DNA of 64,000 nt, taken from assembly GCF_027942865.1 (NCBI RefSeq), contig NC_134508.1:32051466-32115465 (forward strand), written 5' to 3'. Numbering within the stretch: the stretch's first letter is position 1; each line of letters begins with the position of its first letter. This stretch comes from Odontesthes bonariensis. Taxonomy: Eukaryota; Chordata; Actinopteri; Atheriniformes; Atherinopsidae. Below are positions 34,833-48,229 of the stretch, in pieces. The notes under the pieces are model-generated. The model was given only the letters and a program-made list of their open reading frames with translations, did no database searches and was not told where the DNA came from. The position numbers and the translations under genes were made by a program.

Positions 34833-37800
34833 TTAAAGCTTTGTGTTTTTTTCAAATTCTTTGCTCTTCACATCAAAGTCTGTAAATGTCGAGTTGTCAA
34901 CTCCCATGTGAAGGTCTGCTGCAGCCTTTTCAGTGTCGTCTGATCCCTGTCGGGAATAAAGAACATGGTATCAGATTTTGAATATTGCAAAGTTTACATT
35001 TCCTCCATTAATAATTATCTAGCAAACAGTTAGAGTCAGCATCTCACCTTTGAGAAGTGGCAACCATTGAAGCATATTAAATCCCTCCTCCTCACAAACA
35101 GATTAGAGTTCAGTTTCTCTTGTTTGCATCCACCTAAAAAGCAAGACACAAATTCCCTTTGTTGTTTCACTCTGGATCAAAAGTACCCTCGATTGTAGTG
35201 ATTAGGAAAAGGTAACTCACCTGTGATTATGCTCACTAGCAGGCCGGCCACCATTGTGACCAGCATGCCAAAGAGAGAGAAGTAAACGTAGGACAGAGAG
35301 TACCAGGAGTCTGCTAAAGGTGGCCTGACACTGACACAGAAAGGAAATCAATTTAGTAATTATCCTGCCAATATCTGACAGTCTCTGCTGCCTTTAGAAG
35401 TGAATTAATCTGAAAGCTGTAGTCCCAGTTAATTGTTTGATCTATGACATAAACAGCACAACAGAATGGCTTTTTGATGCAAAAGGACTTACTCGGGCTG
35501 TGGGGTCGGAGTCACTGGACTGTTCCAGGGTGTAGCTGTTGTGTAGTTTTGGCCTATAGTGTTGTTGCAGGCAGCGGTGCTGAGTGGGAGAGGATTTGTT
35601 TTGTCATTTGTAGGTGGGTAAAGCTGAGCTCCGATACCCACCCACAGAGTCAGAGCTAGACCGATGATCATTCCTGTAAGTCCTCCCTGCAAAGCGAATA
35701 TGACTACAGTCAACTCCTTCTTCTGTGTGCCACATTTTGAGTTTTCTAGCAACATTCATTTGTGTTGACAGAAGGAGCAGTTGTTTTAGAGAATGTTTCA
35801 TTAATAAGAGATGCTCACTACTGAATTGGTTGTGCGGAAAAACATGCCCAATACATAGAGACCAAGAAGAGGCCCGCTGATCATGCCAAATATGGACAAA
35901 GCTGCCTAAAGAAAAAAAAGAGAACATATTTAGGAGGCTTGTAGTACCTAGCACACCGCTCTTGGTGGTGCTTTAGAGTGATAAATGACTGCAGTTGTGT
36001 TTGTGCGTGAAGAGGTTCACCTGCAGAACGCTTCCCATCATTGATGCTACTCCTGCCATACCAATGCACAACCCTCCAAAGAACACACCTGAGAGTTGGT
36101 AAAATGAAAACAACTTAAGTCTCAAAGTCCAGAACCAAGTGTCCTTAGCAACAGTTTTAAAACCAAGTTAATATGGAGCTGGTACACTTAAATAGGCTCA
36201 TAAAAATGTAGCACTAGATGTAACTGACGTGAAAGAGTTTTCCTTTATTGGTTCAAGTCCATAGAGTAAGATTAAATAGAATGTATTAAAGGTACTAACT
36301 TTCAATGCAAAGTTCTAAGTAACACTTAAAAGGGAACAAGAGTGCTGTGAATTTAGGTACGAACAGCACACAGATCCTTATTGTAGAGTGTGTGTATTGC
36401 ATTAAGAAATATGTGAAGTGTTTCTGCTGCAGGACTCCTCTCACAGAAAGATCCACGCCCTCCATCTTAAGCTCTTAGAAGAAGTTGTGAGAACCAGGGT
36501 GTTCCTGCTCGCTCAAGTATGTTTCAGTGAATCTAACGCGTAAAATAAGATGATAACATGTGTCCTGTGAAGCCTGTTAGTCGAAATTGTTTGAATGTAC
36601 TTTGTTGTGATTTAATTTTAGAACTGAATTGAAAAGCTATACTTTGTTCACCAGGAAGCTGTCTTATATATTATCTGACTCATTTACGGTCATGTTTTAA
36701 CTTGTAAAATGGAACCACTCAGCTTGTTACTCCCTGTAAAGAATAACAAGATAAGATAATGGTCACGTTGGCATCTGCCAGTATCTCATCCATTTCAAGG
36801 AGTGGGTGTTATTACTTTTGTTTTAAATAGAACATGATGTGAAATCACACTCTAACTCAGGGCTTTTTCTCTAACTTAGTGTGCGGTTTTGAAGAAGTCT
36901 TAAAGAAAAAAAATCCAGCTCAAGGCACATTTTCACCAAAAATAAAGAAGAAGAAGATGTTTCTACAACTTACTGAGGCCCATGTTCAACCAAGACACTT
37001 GTTTCTCTGTGAGGTTTTTGCACATCGGAAATATAAAGTCTTCCACTGTGACAGCAACTAGAGCGTTAATGCTGGAGGACACCGTGCTGAAAAATGTGCA
37101 ATTATAAGATTAAAAAAAAAACTGAATAGAACAGACAGTGATACATTTATAATTACTCTCTGATGACATGCACAAGTCCGGATCTGTGGGGAGTGTTTGT
37201 GGCCATATGTGTTCACTGTTGATTCTTTCCTGATAATTTTACTTTACCTGGAAAAAAATCACTGCAAGATTCCTAACTCTAAAATATTTTCCCTTTATCC
37301 TTGTCCGTGTCAAATCTCACCTCAATGTTCCACTGTATGCTGCAGCCACAAACAGGCCTGGGATTCCAGGGAAGGATTCCAAAATATCCATCACAAGGTA
37401 GGGCAACAGCTGAAAAACCGCCATTTTTTTATCGTTAACAACAGTGATTTGCTACGTAACTAAAAGCATAGTTGGCATGTGACGTTAGGTATGGATGAAG
37501 ATGAATCCGATTTTTACCTGGTCGGGTGTACTTATATCACCATTTAAAAATGGGTCACAGTTCTTGTAAATGGAATACATGGTGAGCCCAGATAACATAG
37601 CCAGACTCACTGTCACCCACAAACCAACCATGTTCACATACAATGACCTGAGAGATGAGAAAAGACTTGTCAACACACGTAACTGTGCACACAGCCAGAA
37701 ATAGACTGCTTGCCTTACAGGTATGCTCACATCTTGGCATGTCCCAGCGTTTTGCAAGAGATGTAGCGCTGCACCTGGGACTGGTTGATTGAGTAGATGG

Positions 37801-40800
37801 ACACCCACATTATGCTACCACCAACCACAATGGTCCAGAAAGTATGTCGCTTCAGGGGATCTGGGTCAAAACTGTGGTGAAAAGGTAAACAACATGAGAT
37901 TAGGTGAGAACATCAGCAGCCCAGTTTCTGATGGCATGGAAAATAAGCAGGATTTCAATGATACTAAGGATCCTTATAAACCAACAATAAAACCTTGAAA
38001 ATATTCTTGAAACACACAATAGAGTGATGCAGATACCTGGGAGGTATGCTCATGATTACATGTTAAAAGAAAAGCTGCAGTATTGTAGACCAACTGTTGC
38101 TGTGATGTGGATGCTTGGCTAACACCAACATCGAAGAGCATTACAGTAGCCAAGCTTTAGCTGATGCTAAAAGCTTGTTTCATCCATTCAGTCATGAAAC
38201 AATTAAAACAATTTCACTTTGGATACAAATCGTAACTTTACGTCACTTTTTTCAACACTGAGGTTATATCTATTTCTAATATAATATCCAACATTGCTCA
38301 CTTAAGGATTAAGGCCACCCTGATCCATGAAAAAAGACTTACTTACTATTTCATCCTCATTAAAATTGAGTTCAATGTCATCCAAGTTTATAGAGACAGT
38401 TCAACAGCAGTTTGACAGAATTTGAATTGAGGCAGTTAAATTGAGTGTTATCTGATGCCATATTATTCTGGCTGGATTCTAGGGAAAACATATAAAGGAT
38501 GAATCATATTGGCCCAAGTTCAGAACCCTGTGGGACTACTTCAGAGGGAGCGGCTGAGTGTGAAACAGTCCCCCAAGCTGATGGAGAAGCTTCTCTCAAA
38601 CAAGTTTCACCTGAAACATTCTAGTGCAGTGTCTTCGCTGCCAACATAGAGTTACAAGCAAGACATATGAATGCTGTGGTCAGCTGTTCAGAGCCAAGCT
38701 GTGAGACATAAAACCATATGGCTGGCTTTACACAGAAAGTTTGGTGTGTGCAGAACGTTGGGATTTTCTTTTCGGTTCACATGCAATCAGCTCATCCACA
38801 CCGGCTATGTGAGATGCAGGTCTCAGGCACAGCTTAAGCTGCACGGCAACCACGTGCCATCAAGAGTATTAGTGTTTTTGAGCGTCATTTAAGTGATTCT
38901 CAACAAAGTACGCAGGTAAAACACGTGTTGGTCATCTCGTTACTTAAGCAGCGTTTTGTGTGTCGGCAATATAACACAGACATTGAAAATATAGCTTACC
39001 TGCTATCATGATGATTTGTCATTTCAGTCATCACATGTGACTGTTCTAGAGTTAGAACTTGGCCGCTTTCATGTCCTCACTTTTTGAGTCACATCAACCA
39101 AGGATTACACAAGACTGGTGTAAGAACTGGTGGCCATTACCAGAGCACCTGCTGTGTTAAAAACCATTGTGAAGGCAGTAACCATGCTGCAGAAAGGTTG
39201 GTGGTGTGAAAACACACATGCAGCCACAACACAGCAAAGCCCATGCAACGCTCACGCCATGCTCTCAGAGTGAATCTGGCTTAAGAAGTTCCTTTTTTAG
39301 AAACTGTAGTGATTAAGACTCACAGGGAAACCCTTCCATGAAATCTGATCTGTTTTCCCCATGGTTGTAAACTTAGATTACACTAATTCAGTTACTTTCG
39401 TTCAGGAAGCTCCATCTATTTGGTATTGTAATCTGTTCAGATCAAACTTCTAACACTATTCATCACAAGTCCTTTTATGTACTTACTCAAATGCATTTAG
39501 ACGGCCTCCTTGGCGTGCATCTTCCCAAATCTTTGTCAGGCCTCCTTGTATTACAGCTCCTCTTGCTATAACAGCTACAAAACCTGCCAGCATGACCACC
39601 ATCTGCATCACATCTGTCCAGATGACTGCTTTCAATCCACCCTAACAAGAAAAAAATCAAATGTTACAGCCACCTTTAACTTTACAGTACTATTGTAAAA
39701 TCTGGCCAGTTTTAGGTTTGATAAGGGTTACACTAATGTTGAAATTTCAAAATTGATTTTCAGTTTTGCAGGGTTTGAAATGAGACATTACCAACCAAAC
39801 TGCAGTAGATGATGCACACTATTCCTGTAGCCACCAGCACTCCCCACAGGTCCAATCCAGTGACTAGGTAATAACAAAAAAGGCACATATATCTATAATA
39901 ATGGAGCCTTTTTTACACAAATCACAAATCTGGTGTTTTAGTTTAGCATTTAGTATATAAACGAAGGAAAATGTATCACTGTCAAGAAGATTAGACTGAA
40001 CCTTGTATGTCCAGTTTAAGGTTAAAAGATTAAAACTAAAAACTGGCTTTTGAGTTAAGACTTACTTTGGTTTAGTGCAAGAGCTGGAGCATAGATGACT
40101 AAACCGGTGTACAGAACCTGAGAAAACATGTCACCATTAGTTAATTAGATGGAAACAAAACATGCAAGCTTGTGTTTCATATTAATGTCGTCTCGGAGCT
40201 TGTATCTACAATCGATTTTACATAAAGTCAAAAAGAGGAAAGAGCAGCTGCTGTTTGTCATGTAAGATTTACCATTTTAATCGTGGAATAAATTTATTTT
40301 TTTTATTGTTGACTTACCGTCTGTACGATGTACATTGTTGTGCCAATTATCCGAATGGGTCGACAGAAGCGCATCTCCAGGTACTAGAAATGAAAAGGAG
40401 AGCTTGACAGTCACAAGGCATTTAACTGATAACTTGAACCACATGTTAGGCACATCCATGGTCCTCTATCTATTCTTATGGCAAACTAAGACATCCTCTG
40501 GAGGAAATACTTTCTAAAACATTGAGGTACTGCACTAGCCTGGGAATTCCCATGCTGCTTTGCGCTCGATTTCATTCTCACTGCAAAGTCAGCCTGGAAA
40601 CCACCGCCCTTATTTTTGCCTGAGTTGGGAACCAATCACAGAACGGGGGGGGGGGGTCACTTCCTTGATCTGGGGAGCTTCAATGTAAGATGAGGGTTGA
40701 TCTACTACTGTAGACAACAAAGCAAGGCTGCTCAATTTCTCCATTGATAAAATAAATTCACAACTCTACAACATAAAAATTCATGTAGAATATAGCATAT

Positions 40801-41724
40801 ACTTTGTTGTCTACAGTAGTAGATCAACCCTCATCTTACTTTGAAGCTCCCAGATCAAGGAAGTGACGTCGACGCAGCTTTAGCAGCAGAGAAGCTATTA
40901 GGCTTGTGTTGATAATAATAAACTCCTGGACTATGTACAAACTTCCAAATGCATCGTTTTGTGAGTACAGACCATATTTGTGCTACTGTAGAAGTTTGGT
41001 GTCATGGCATGTGATTTTAGTGTGGTAATTTTGGAGATACTGCCAGGGTCCGTTAGCGCTTGTACTAAGCTATTCGGGATAACTCAGTAACTCAGCTGAT
41101 GTTCAGCCAAGATCGAAAAAACTGCGGGTGGGCTACTTGGCTGGATGTCACGGTTCAAATGACCCTAGGGTGAATCTACTCCGAACTATCACTTTAATAT
41201 ATTAACTTAATATAATATATATACTATATATATTATATTTCTGCAGAGTACTCATAAAGCATAGCTGTTTGTTTGATTTTTACAGTTTTACAAGTTACTT
41301 CCATTTGCACCTGTCATGTTTTTTTTCCATTATATAGTCTAATAATTAACAGTGTGTGACATGTCCCCACCTCATAGGCACTGGTGATCCCAAGTCGGTA
41401 GAAAAGCGGGACAAAGACTTCTGCTGTGATGATAGACATGATGGCATAAGAGAAGCCAAAGAGCCAGAAGGCAGCACCAAACCGGTAGGCCTCAGCAGGT
41501 GTGCCTATAACTGTGATGCCAGACATGAAGCTGGCTGTGAGTGACATGGCAACTGGTACCGCCGTCATTTGTCGTCCACCTAACAAAAACTCTGCACTGC
41601 TGGTCTCCTTCCGACTTCGGATAGCCTGAAAAAGGCCGATACCAGCTGCCCCCAAAACGATTCCAACAAAGACCACATAATCCCAGACAGAGAAAGTGGC
41701 CACGGGGCCACCTGTTCCATGCAT
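34833..41724 (-). CDS. slc5a8l: sodium-coupled monocarboxylate transporter (SLC5A8-like)
   Basis: Sodium/solute symporter family carrier of lactate, pyruvate and short-chain fatty acids in the plasma membrane. Fifteen coding exons (41724-41371, 40383-40318, 40117-40066, 39863-39796, 39641-39487, 37871-37731, 37647-37518, 37409-37321, 37086-36974, 36088-36021, 35905-35822, 35686-35493, 35324-35221, 35133-35048, 34946-34833) give 605 residues (human SLC5A8 610). Family marks are FSVWDYVVF at the start, [20 protein letters not shown] (TM1-2), [79 protein letters not shown] and [16 protein letters not shown]. The loop with NNT and NYT sequons is likely extracellular. The C-terminus ends TKL, a class I PDZ-ligand form, as in SMCT1. 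Sequence is closer to SLC5A8 than SLC5A12; the 'like' copy is inferred from teleost synteny. Confidence 0.93.
38080..38545. repeat. possible dispersed repeat in slc5a8l intron
   Basis: Phrases such as 'gcattacagtagccaagc' and 'cccaagttcagaaccctgtggg' recur in many teleost genomes as part of an interspersed family that I cannot name. No ends are visible and the copy is diverged. Confidence 0.3.
40535..41200. mobile_element. dispersed fish repeat with long foldback
   Basis: Starting 'tagcctgggaattcccatgctgctttgcgctcg' and running to 'gggtgaatctactccgaactatcac', this matches my recollection of a high-copy teleost element of unknown class. It sits in slc5a8l intron 1 and contains the 64-66 bp inverted repeat at 40657-40865. 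No target duplication could be set. Confidence 0.5.
40657..40865. repeat. 64-66 bp near-perfect inverted repeat
   Basis: The left arm at 40657-40722 pairs with the right arm at 40802-40865, with two or three mismatches and a 79 bp loop. A transcript through it (the slc5a8l pre-mRNA crosses it) would form a long double-stranded stem. Confidence 0.9.
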
Positions 41725-42262
41725 GGTTAGTTAAACAGGAGAAAAAGAGCCTCCTTAAACAGTTATCTCTGACCTGCAGTTAAGAATACGAATGCTTAGA
41801 TCCACCTGGATTTCTGTCATGCAAACTTGGTAAAGTTTAATATTCCTGCTTCCAGTCCAGTCATGCACCAAGAACAAAATATTCACTGAAGATGACGAGG
41901 AAAAGTTTCCAGAGATATCAGAATTTTCTTCACCTGTCAAAAGTCAGGTTTAATGGGTAAATATATCCAAAGATTTCCAGGTTTCAGTCCTCCATTGGTT
42001 CCAGCCTTGCACTTGTTCAAGTGGCTGGGGTCTAGTAGTCTCTGATGTTTCAGCAGACAATAAAGGTTAGTTCGCTTTAGTTAATGATCCATCAAGGACA
42101 CAAGGCACTTTAATGCTGTTATAATTTCGGTGATAATAAAAGAGGTTAAGCCGGTGTTGTTATATAAGATTATGTTCTGATGGCAATTAGATGACTCTTT
42201 AGAATGAATATTTACCTTGTTATCCGTGAAATATAGTGAGACAGTGAAACATTAAGGCTGGG

Positions 42263-42270
42263 CCTTTATA
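42263..42270 (-). promoter_or_regulatory. candidate slc5a8l TATA box
   Basis: TATAAAGG on the minus strand in a GC-richer context (GACGTATAAAGGCCCAGCC). It lies about 540 bp upstream of the ATG, so it would need a long or spliced 5' UTR; a donor-like AACAAG|GTAAAT lies just downstream. Position and orientation fit, but nothing else confirms it. Confidence 0.3.
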
Positions 42271-43395
42271 CGTCTCCAGGTTACTCAGTACCTTTTGGTT
42301 AAATAAGGAATTTCAGGAGGAGGGCAGGTTACATTGTTTTTAGGGCTTGGTCTTTACTTCTGCTGCCACATCACATTGTCATTTATTGTGACTATTTCAT
42401 TACTTAGTATCTTTATCTTGATTATCTTTCCATTGTGACATGGAGAAGCACGTCACTTCAAACTCCAAAAGTGGCAAAAGTGAAAACAAAAGCAAGATGA
42501 AAAAAGGATAAGTGGGTATAAAGCTGGGCCCTGAACCTCTGCATCAGCACACCAAATATTAAGTATGTGCAGACTAAAGATTTTTTCAGATTTTATCAGA
42601 GAATGAGTCACAGTAAAGTTTGAAAAGTTGACGAAAAATGCCACAGACCATTCATTTTTGTACAGGTCAAAAAGAGAACATTACAAGTTACTGATAAAGA
42701 ATGAAAAGTCTTGTGCACTGGGGAAAAATAACTATTATTATATTTATAAGAATCACAGAATCAGTCTGGCCTTGTACCGCTTTACACATGTCAGTGACCC
42801 AGGCTATGACAGAGAACATTTGTCTTTGCCTTTATTAGCTCTTGCGAACTAAAAATAAGCAGCACAGAATCACAGACAAAACAGCAACATTCCAAACAAG
42901 CACATGCTTCATTATAACCCCTTAATGGGTCTGTAAGCTGGACAATCATTAAACAAAATTGTTGATAAGGAATCCCTGCAGACTGGAGTTGTTGGTTACA
43001 CGCCCTTTTTCATATTCAGTTGTTTACCACAAGTAGGTTTAGCCTGATGTCTACCGCAGCAGTTTTAATTTTGTCTACTGTGAAAGCGAGAGATAAAAAC
43101 CTGCTCTGAATATTGTTTGTCCAATGTTTAGAACAAAATGTTTGGACTCGTCTGCAATGCTGCTGATATTGGTATCTATTAATATCAAACTCACAACTTA
43201 GGAAGCATCCTTTGAACCCGCAATTGAAACATCGACAGAAATGTTTGCATCGTAAGTAAGTTTTAGTTAATTTTTACTCAAATGAGAGACCAATAGGTTT
43301 GTTTTGGAAACCGCAAGTTAAAATTTAAGTAGCTGCCTAAGAAATATGCATTATTTAAAGTTTTGTGACATCTAGTGGACAATGGTATAGACCAC
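42271..43395. other. intergenic, nothing recognised
   Basis: Non-coding sequence between the slc5a8l 5' end and the endogenous retrovirus. Short open frames show no family similarity. Before the retrovirus arrived this would have been joined to the DNA now at 50805 as the shared upstream region of the divergent slc5a8l and tshb genes. Confidence 0.5.
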
Positions 43396-43856
43396 TGTTA
43401 TAAATTGGCTTTATTCTTAGACTTTATGTATTCATATTCTGTAGTTCACTAAATAATCTATGTTCCTAGTTTCTACGTTTACACTCTGCTCATACAAACG
43501 AAATGTATGTCAGATAGGTCTGGTATAGTAGATACACGCCTGAAACAACACTCACACACACACATTGTTTATCACATCCAAAGAACACGACAAAGACGGT
43601 GGATGGCCTGCTCATATCACTAGCAAATGTCCAATTATACTTTGTCGAGTGTAAGTACAGCCTCTGAGATAAAGGTGAACATAAATATGAAATGTCTCCG
43701 GATATTGGGGCTCTCTCTGATGGAGGCCCTGCGAGGGCTCTGTCACTCCGAGTTCAGCACGGCTAAACTTCACATGTGACCACGAATAAATACTTTGTTT
43801 AACTTAAGATTTCTCCAGCTTGTTCTTGGGCTTCCAATAAAAGAATCGGGCTAACA
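43396..43856 (+). repeat. 5' LTR of the endogenous retrovirus
   Basis: 461 bp, from TGTTATAAATTGG to CGGGCTAACA. It contains an AATAAA signal in its last quarter and another AATAAAA near the 3' end. It matches 49715 onward almost exactly. Confidence 0.9.
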
Positions 43857-43859
43857 GTT

Positions 43860-43877
43860 TGGTGCCGTGACCCAGAT
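43860..43877 (+). other. primer binding site, tRNA-His type
   Basis: TGGTGCCGTGACCCAGAT follows the 5' LTR after three bases. It is close to the tRNA-His-complementary primer site known from HERV-H (TGGTGCCGTGACTCGGAT), with two apparent differences. The primer assignment is from memory of that family. Confidence 0.65.
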
Positions 43878-44137
43878 TGGCTGACTCAGACTGTCCGAGG
43901 GAGGACTGCTGGAGGTGATGGGGACCCTTTTTTCAGACAATTTGAGGCGCCCGAACATAAGGTGAGCAGAAAACCTCTTATATATGAATATATGTGAAAT
44001 TTCTCCACATTGGTCATGCTAAATTAAGTTGTCTGAATTAAGATGTCCTCATTAAAAATCCAAGTATAAATTTAATGTCTGATGGTCACATTGAATGTTG
44101 ATACGTAAAGTATAAACACATTTGAAAAAATTTTAAT

Positions 44138-45920
44138 ATGTCACAAAAAATGATCGATGAGTGGAAAACATGTAAACCCGGCTCTTTGGGGTCGGTATTA
44201 TTTGACACCTTGACTAGATGGCAGAAAAAAGCAGAAATATTTCTGGCAAAAGTTAAATTCTCTATTCAGAGACAGTCCTCTGCACAACTACCACATCAGA
44301 TGCCAGTCAAGACGTTATCTTCTCCAGAGACACATCCTACTACACAAGAAGATAAGACGCCTCCGTCCAACATAACTGACACATTTGAATCACGGTCACA
44401 AGAAACCCGATCACGGGCAGCACCATCTGAACCTGTCTACATGAATAGATCAGGGGCTGCAAATGGTGTTCCCTCAGTAAATGACCTGACTTCTGTGTTT
44501 GAGCAAAACAGACCGAGTGAGTGGACAAATCGTACTGAACAGTCACGATACCATAATCTGCTCAGAAACCAGATATTGGTAATATTGACTCTCGCACAGA
44601 CATCCGTCGCAGTCATCATCAGATGCCATTGGTAATGGCAACTACAGGTGATGGTCGCACTACTACCACGTATAATCCATTCTCCTTGCAGGACACTGTA
44701 ATGATTAAATCCCAGTTACCAGACATAAATAAAGGGGATCCACCATGGATTAAGGCATTTCTAGAAGCATGTGCTGGAATAGTCCCAGCCCTAGGTGATT
44801 TCAGACGAGTACTTGCCTCATGCACGTCATTGGGTATGTTGAAAGAAATTGAGCAACGCTGCCAAACTGATACGGCCCTAGACAGTGCGCCCCTACATCA
44901 GCTTGTGTACTTGTTATGGCCACTAATACGAGAAAAGTTCCCTGTTCACATGAGGTCAGCTGAACTGTGTCTACTACCACCTAATGGAGATGAGAGGGGC
45001 AGCCTATTTACTCCGGGTAAGAGAGCTACGGCAGGATAGAACTGGTGAAGATCCAGCCGTAAGTGACACCATTGAGATGCTATTTAGAGGAGCAGTCAAA
45101 GCATCACTGTCTCCCTCTGTGCATTCTACGCTAAAACAAGTGGTTGGATTAACAAACTTGACAAATGCATTATGGGCAGCCCAAGTCACTCAATACATTG
45201 ATAATGAAATCGAAGAACGGGAACAAGAGAAAAAGGAATTAATTTCCTTGCAGGTACAAGTGGCAAAATCACAATTGAAAGAAATAAGAGAAAAGGTAAA
45301 TCATAACAAGGCTTATGTTAAACAAATATCTCAGCAGGCCTCTCCTCCTGCTATGCAATCACACCCCCCATCTGCTTCTTATGGGCCATACCCATACCCA
45401 CCTCCATACCCTCACCAACCCACTGCTCGACAGAGAAGACCTCCATTCAGAAATAGGGGAAGAGGAAGCCACCACAACAGGGTCAAACTCACCCGAAGAA
45501 TTAATGATCTATGCTATCAATGCAGGGGCTACGGCCATGGGGCCAAACAAGGTCAGGCCCAACAGTAATTCAATTCAAATTCAAAATTCAAAAATACTTT
45601 ATTTATCCCAGAGGGAAATTAAATGTTGATGTAGCTCAATTAAATCAAAGAGTTATTATAGATGCTGATGGCTGTGGGCAGGAAAGATTTCCTGTAGCGG
45701 TCCGTTTTGCATCCAAACTGAAGAAGCCTTTGACTGAAGAGACTCTGTTTTATCTAGTACTCACACCAAGTATGGGGGATTCCTCAGTATGATTACAATA
45801 CTTACCCTCCTCCAAAACAGGATCCTCGTCAAGCCCCTCCATACTCAGACCCACACCAGAATTCTTGGCATCAGGCCCCTGGCTCCCATCAAATGCTACA
45901 ATAGGGCGTCCCAGGACTTA
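44138..45920 (+). pseudogene. gag-like region of the endogenous retrovirus (fossil)
   Basis: Translated pieces show a matrix/proline-rich part, a capsid-like part (PLHQLVYLLWPLIREKFP and neighbouring sequence), a glutamate/lysine-rich helical part, a PYPYPPPYPHQP proline run, and a basic zinc-knuckle-like segment. This order is that of a retroviral gag. The region is broken and is also interrupted by a LINE 3' fragment at about 45567-45755. It is treated here as a fossil only. Confidence 0.6.
45567..45755 (-). mobile_element. LINE 3' fragment inside the retrovirus
   Basis: A 5'-truncated non-LTR retrotransposon end on the minus strand. It starts with an AATTC-rich tail and 'aaaaatactttatttatcccagagggaaatt', then codes on the minus strand for the C-terminal end of a LINE reverse transcriptase ORF (residues reading SFLPTAISIYNN). 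About 160 bp is identical to the start of the longer copy at 50089-50776. Confidence 0.75.
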
Positions 45921-47530
45921 ATAAAATCTTGTGCTTAGAGGTGTGTTAATACTTCATTGGTTAGAATTTACAGAGCTGTGATGTGCATTGTTGTCTCATT
46001 TGGATGGTGAAAGGTCATTGTGAATAGATCCGATTGGAAGCATCTGGTTAGGGCAACACCTTTAGCTTGAGTCACATCAAAACAGGTTGAGCATTAACCT
46101 AGCTCTCAATTAACAATAAAATAGCATTTATGGTATTAGCAATAAAACTAATATCAATCTAACTACAAACTAACAATCACAAGAGCAACAAGCTAAATTA
46201 ACCTAGCATCAAAGTAGCATTTTTTCCCCCCCCAAAGTTCATTGACAGAAATTAATAATTTTTACTAATAAGAGACCTACATAAGAGAAAAATAAAAAGA
46301 TCAACAGAGTTGGAAGCTTGGCCTGAGAGCAAAGTTTCTAACTAAAGATTAGCTGTACAGCATCACAGTAAATAATGAATCACACAGATTAAAAGCTCCA
46401 AACACTTTTTCAGATAACTGATAGCCTCCAAGCTGCTCCATAATGTTATTAGTTGTTCTCTTTGTCATAAAATACTATCACCCTAAGATTGTCTCATCTC
46501 AACCCTGCTTCCTTCTTCTCTCATTCAGCCTGAGAGCGAGGACAGTCCAAACAATACGTGTATCTACAGACTCTGAGTGATCATTGGCCGGTACTTTAAG
46601 AGTACAAGAACTACATATGATAATGGATGTTTAGTTTATGTTTAGTTTTATACTAGAGCAATTATTATTACCTCATCTAGTTATTTTAACATGAATATGA
46701 TTAGGAGAGATACCAAAGTACTTAGATAAACTGAAAACAGCTTTTCAATGCAAGAATCACAGTGAAGAGATAAGAAGTGATAAAATGTCCAAAATGAATC
46801 CAGGAAGAACACAATGTTTAAAACAAGACATTCAGTTGTGGAAAACTGTCAGAACAAAACGTTCTACAAATTGAGACTTTATGATTTCCACCTGAAGCAG
46901 GACTGAGATCAGACAGTCAGACTATATGACAAGATAAGGTTTGTTTTTATGACGCATTTAAAAACAGCCACAGTGACCAGAGAGCCGTACAAGAGAAACA
47001 ATATATCAACACGATTAGCAGTTTCTAACCCTGCAGATAAATGATAAGTGAATGAAACAGTATAACATTGGATAGAATGGGTGAAATAGAAATAAAATGA
47101 TGTTTACAGTTAAAGAGATGCCACTCAACCATATTAACAAACTGAGAAAAGGAGTGAATTTTAGAACATTTTAAATAATTAGAGGTCTGAGACGCTCTGA
47201 TTGGGAAAAGGTAGATTAATCCGTTTATAAGAAAAGTTTTTGTGACCTTAGCCGGCGCCCTGTTAAACACCTACATCAACTCAAGAAGCAGATAAAACAA
47301 AGCAGTGAAACCCAAGGCCACATACAGACACACGCACACTCACACATACACCCACACACACACACACGCCACACATACTGGGAGGAAAAAGTCAGCAGCA
47401 CAAGGCCACAACGCTCACCTCAAAGATAAAAAATAAAGGATGAATTAAGATCAACTAACAAATAAAATAAACCTATGTTGCTAATTCTAACCTGTATGAA
47501 AACATGTTATGGTATCACGTGATGTTGGAA
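45921..47530. other. retroviral interior without recognisable coding
   Basis: AT-rich sequence with no recognisable protein domain. It includes a CA-rich microsatellite at about 47327-47370. It may be decayed retroviral DNA or later insertions. Confidence 0.4.
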
Positions 47531-48148
47531 ACAGCTCTGATGTCACACTGTTGGTACCACATGAAGTGTTTCTGATTCAACTGGAGCAGAAAAACTAGAT
47601 GCTGATCCTGAACTGTTTGTGGACGGCTCAGCATCACGAAACACAGCCACTGGTAAGAATTTAAGAAAATTTAGTAGCAAGTAACAAGTGAGAATTAAAC
47701 TGATTATGCTGAAATTGTATCTTAACACTCTGAGCTGAATTAAGAGAGGACAGACAATATTTATCCTAAACAGGTAAATCAGTTAGTCTTTGAGAAGAAA
47801 TGGCTGCTTTCTTGATGCTGTGCTGCTCCCAATATAAAATCTAACCACAAACATTTCTGTCCTGCAGCAGAGAGCAACACAGGAGCAGAAACTGCAGTGG
47901 AGCAGTTCGGCAATTAATTACTTCTCAAGTTTTCTCAACAAAATTCTGTGTGTGTTTTTGTCTTCTTTTGTCTTTGTTATGTGTTGTCTTATGTTGTGTC
48001 GCTGTGGTGATGTGTTCTCTAAATGATTTGAAGTTTTTTCCACAGCAAAAGGAAATTGATGGTACTGAATTCTGCAGTAATGCTGCACAGCATTGAGTTA
48101 TACGAGCACACAGGGGTTATATCAACTGGCCAGTTGTTTTGTTTTGGG

Positions 48149-48229
48149 TTATTTTATTTTATTTTATTTTATTTTATTTTATTTTATTTTATTTTATTTT
48201 ATTTTATTTTATTTTATTTTATTTTATTT
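48149..48229. repeat. (ATTTT)n microsatellite, about 16 units
   Basis: An uninterrupted pentanucleotide array within the retroviral interior. The long, pure array suggests ongoing length change. Open frames through it encode only FYFIL repeats and are not genes. Confidence 0.95.
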
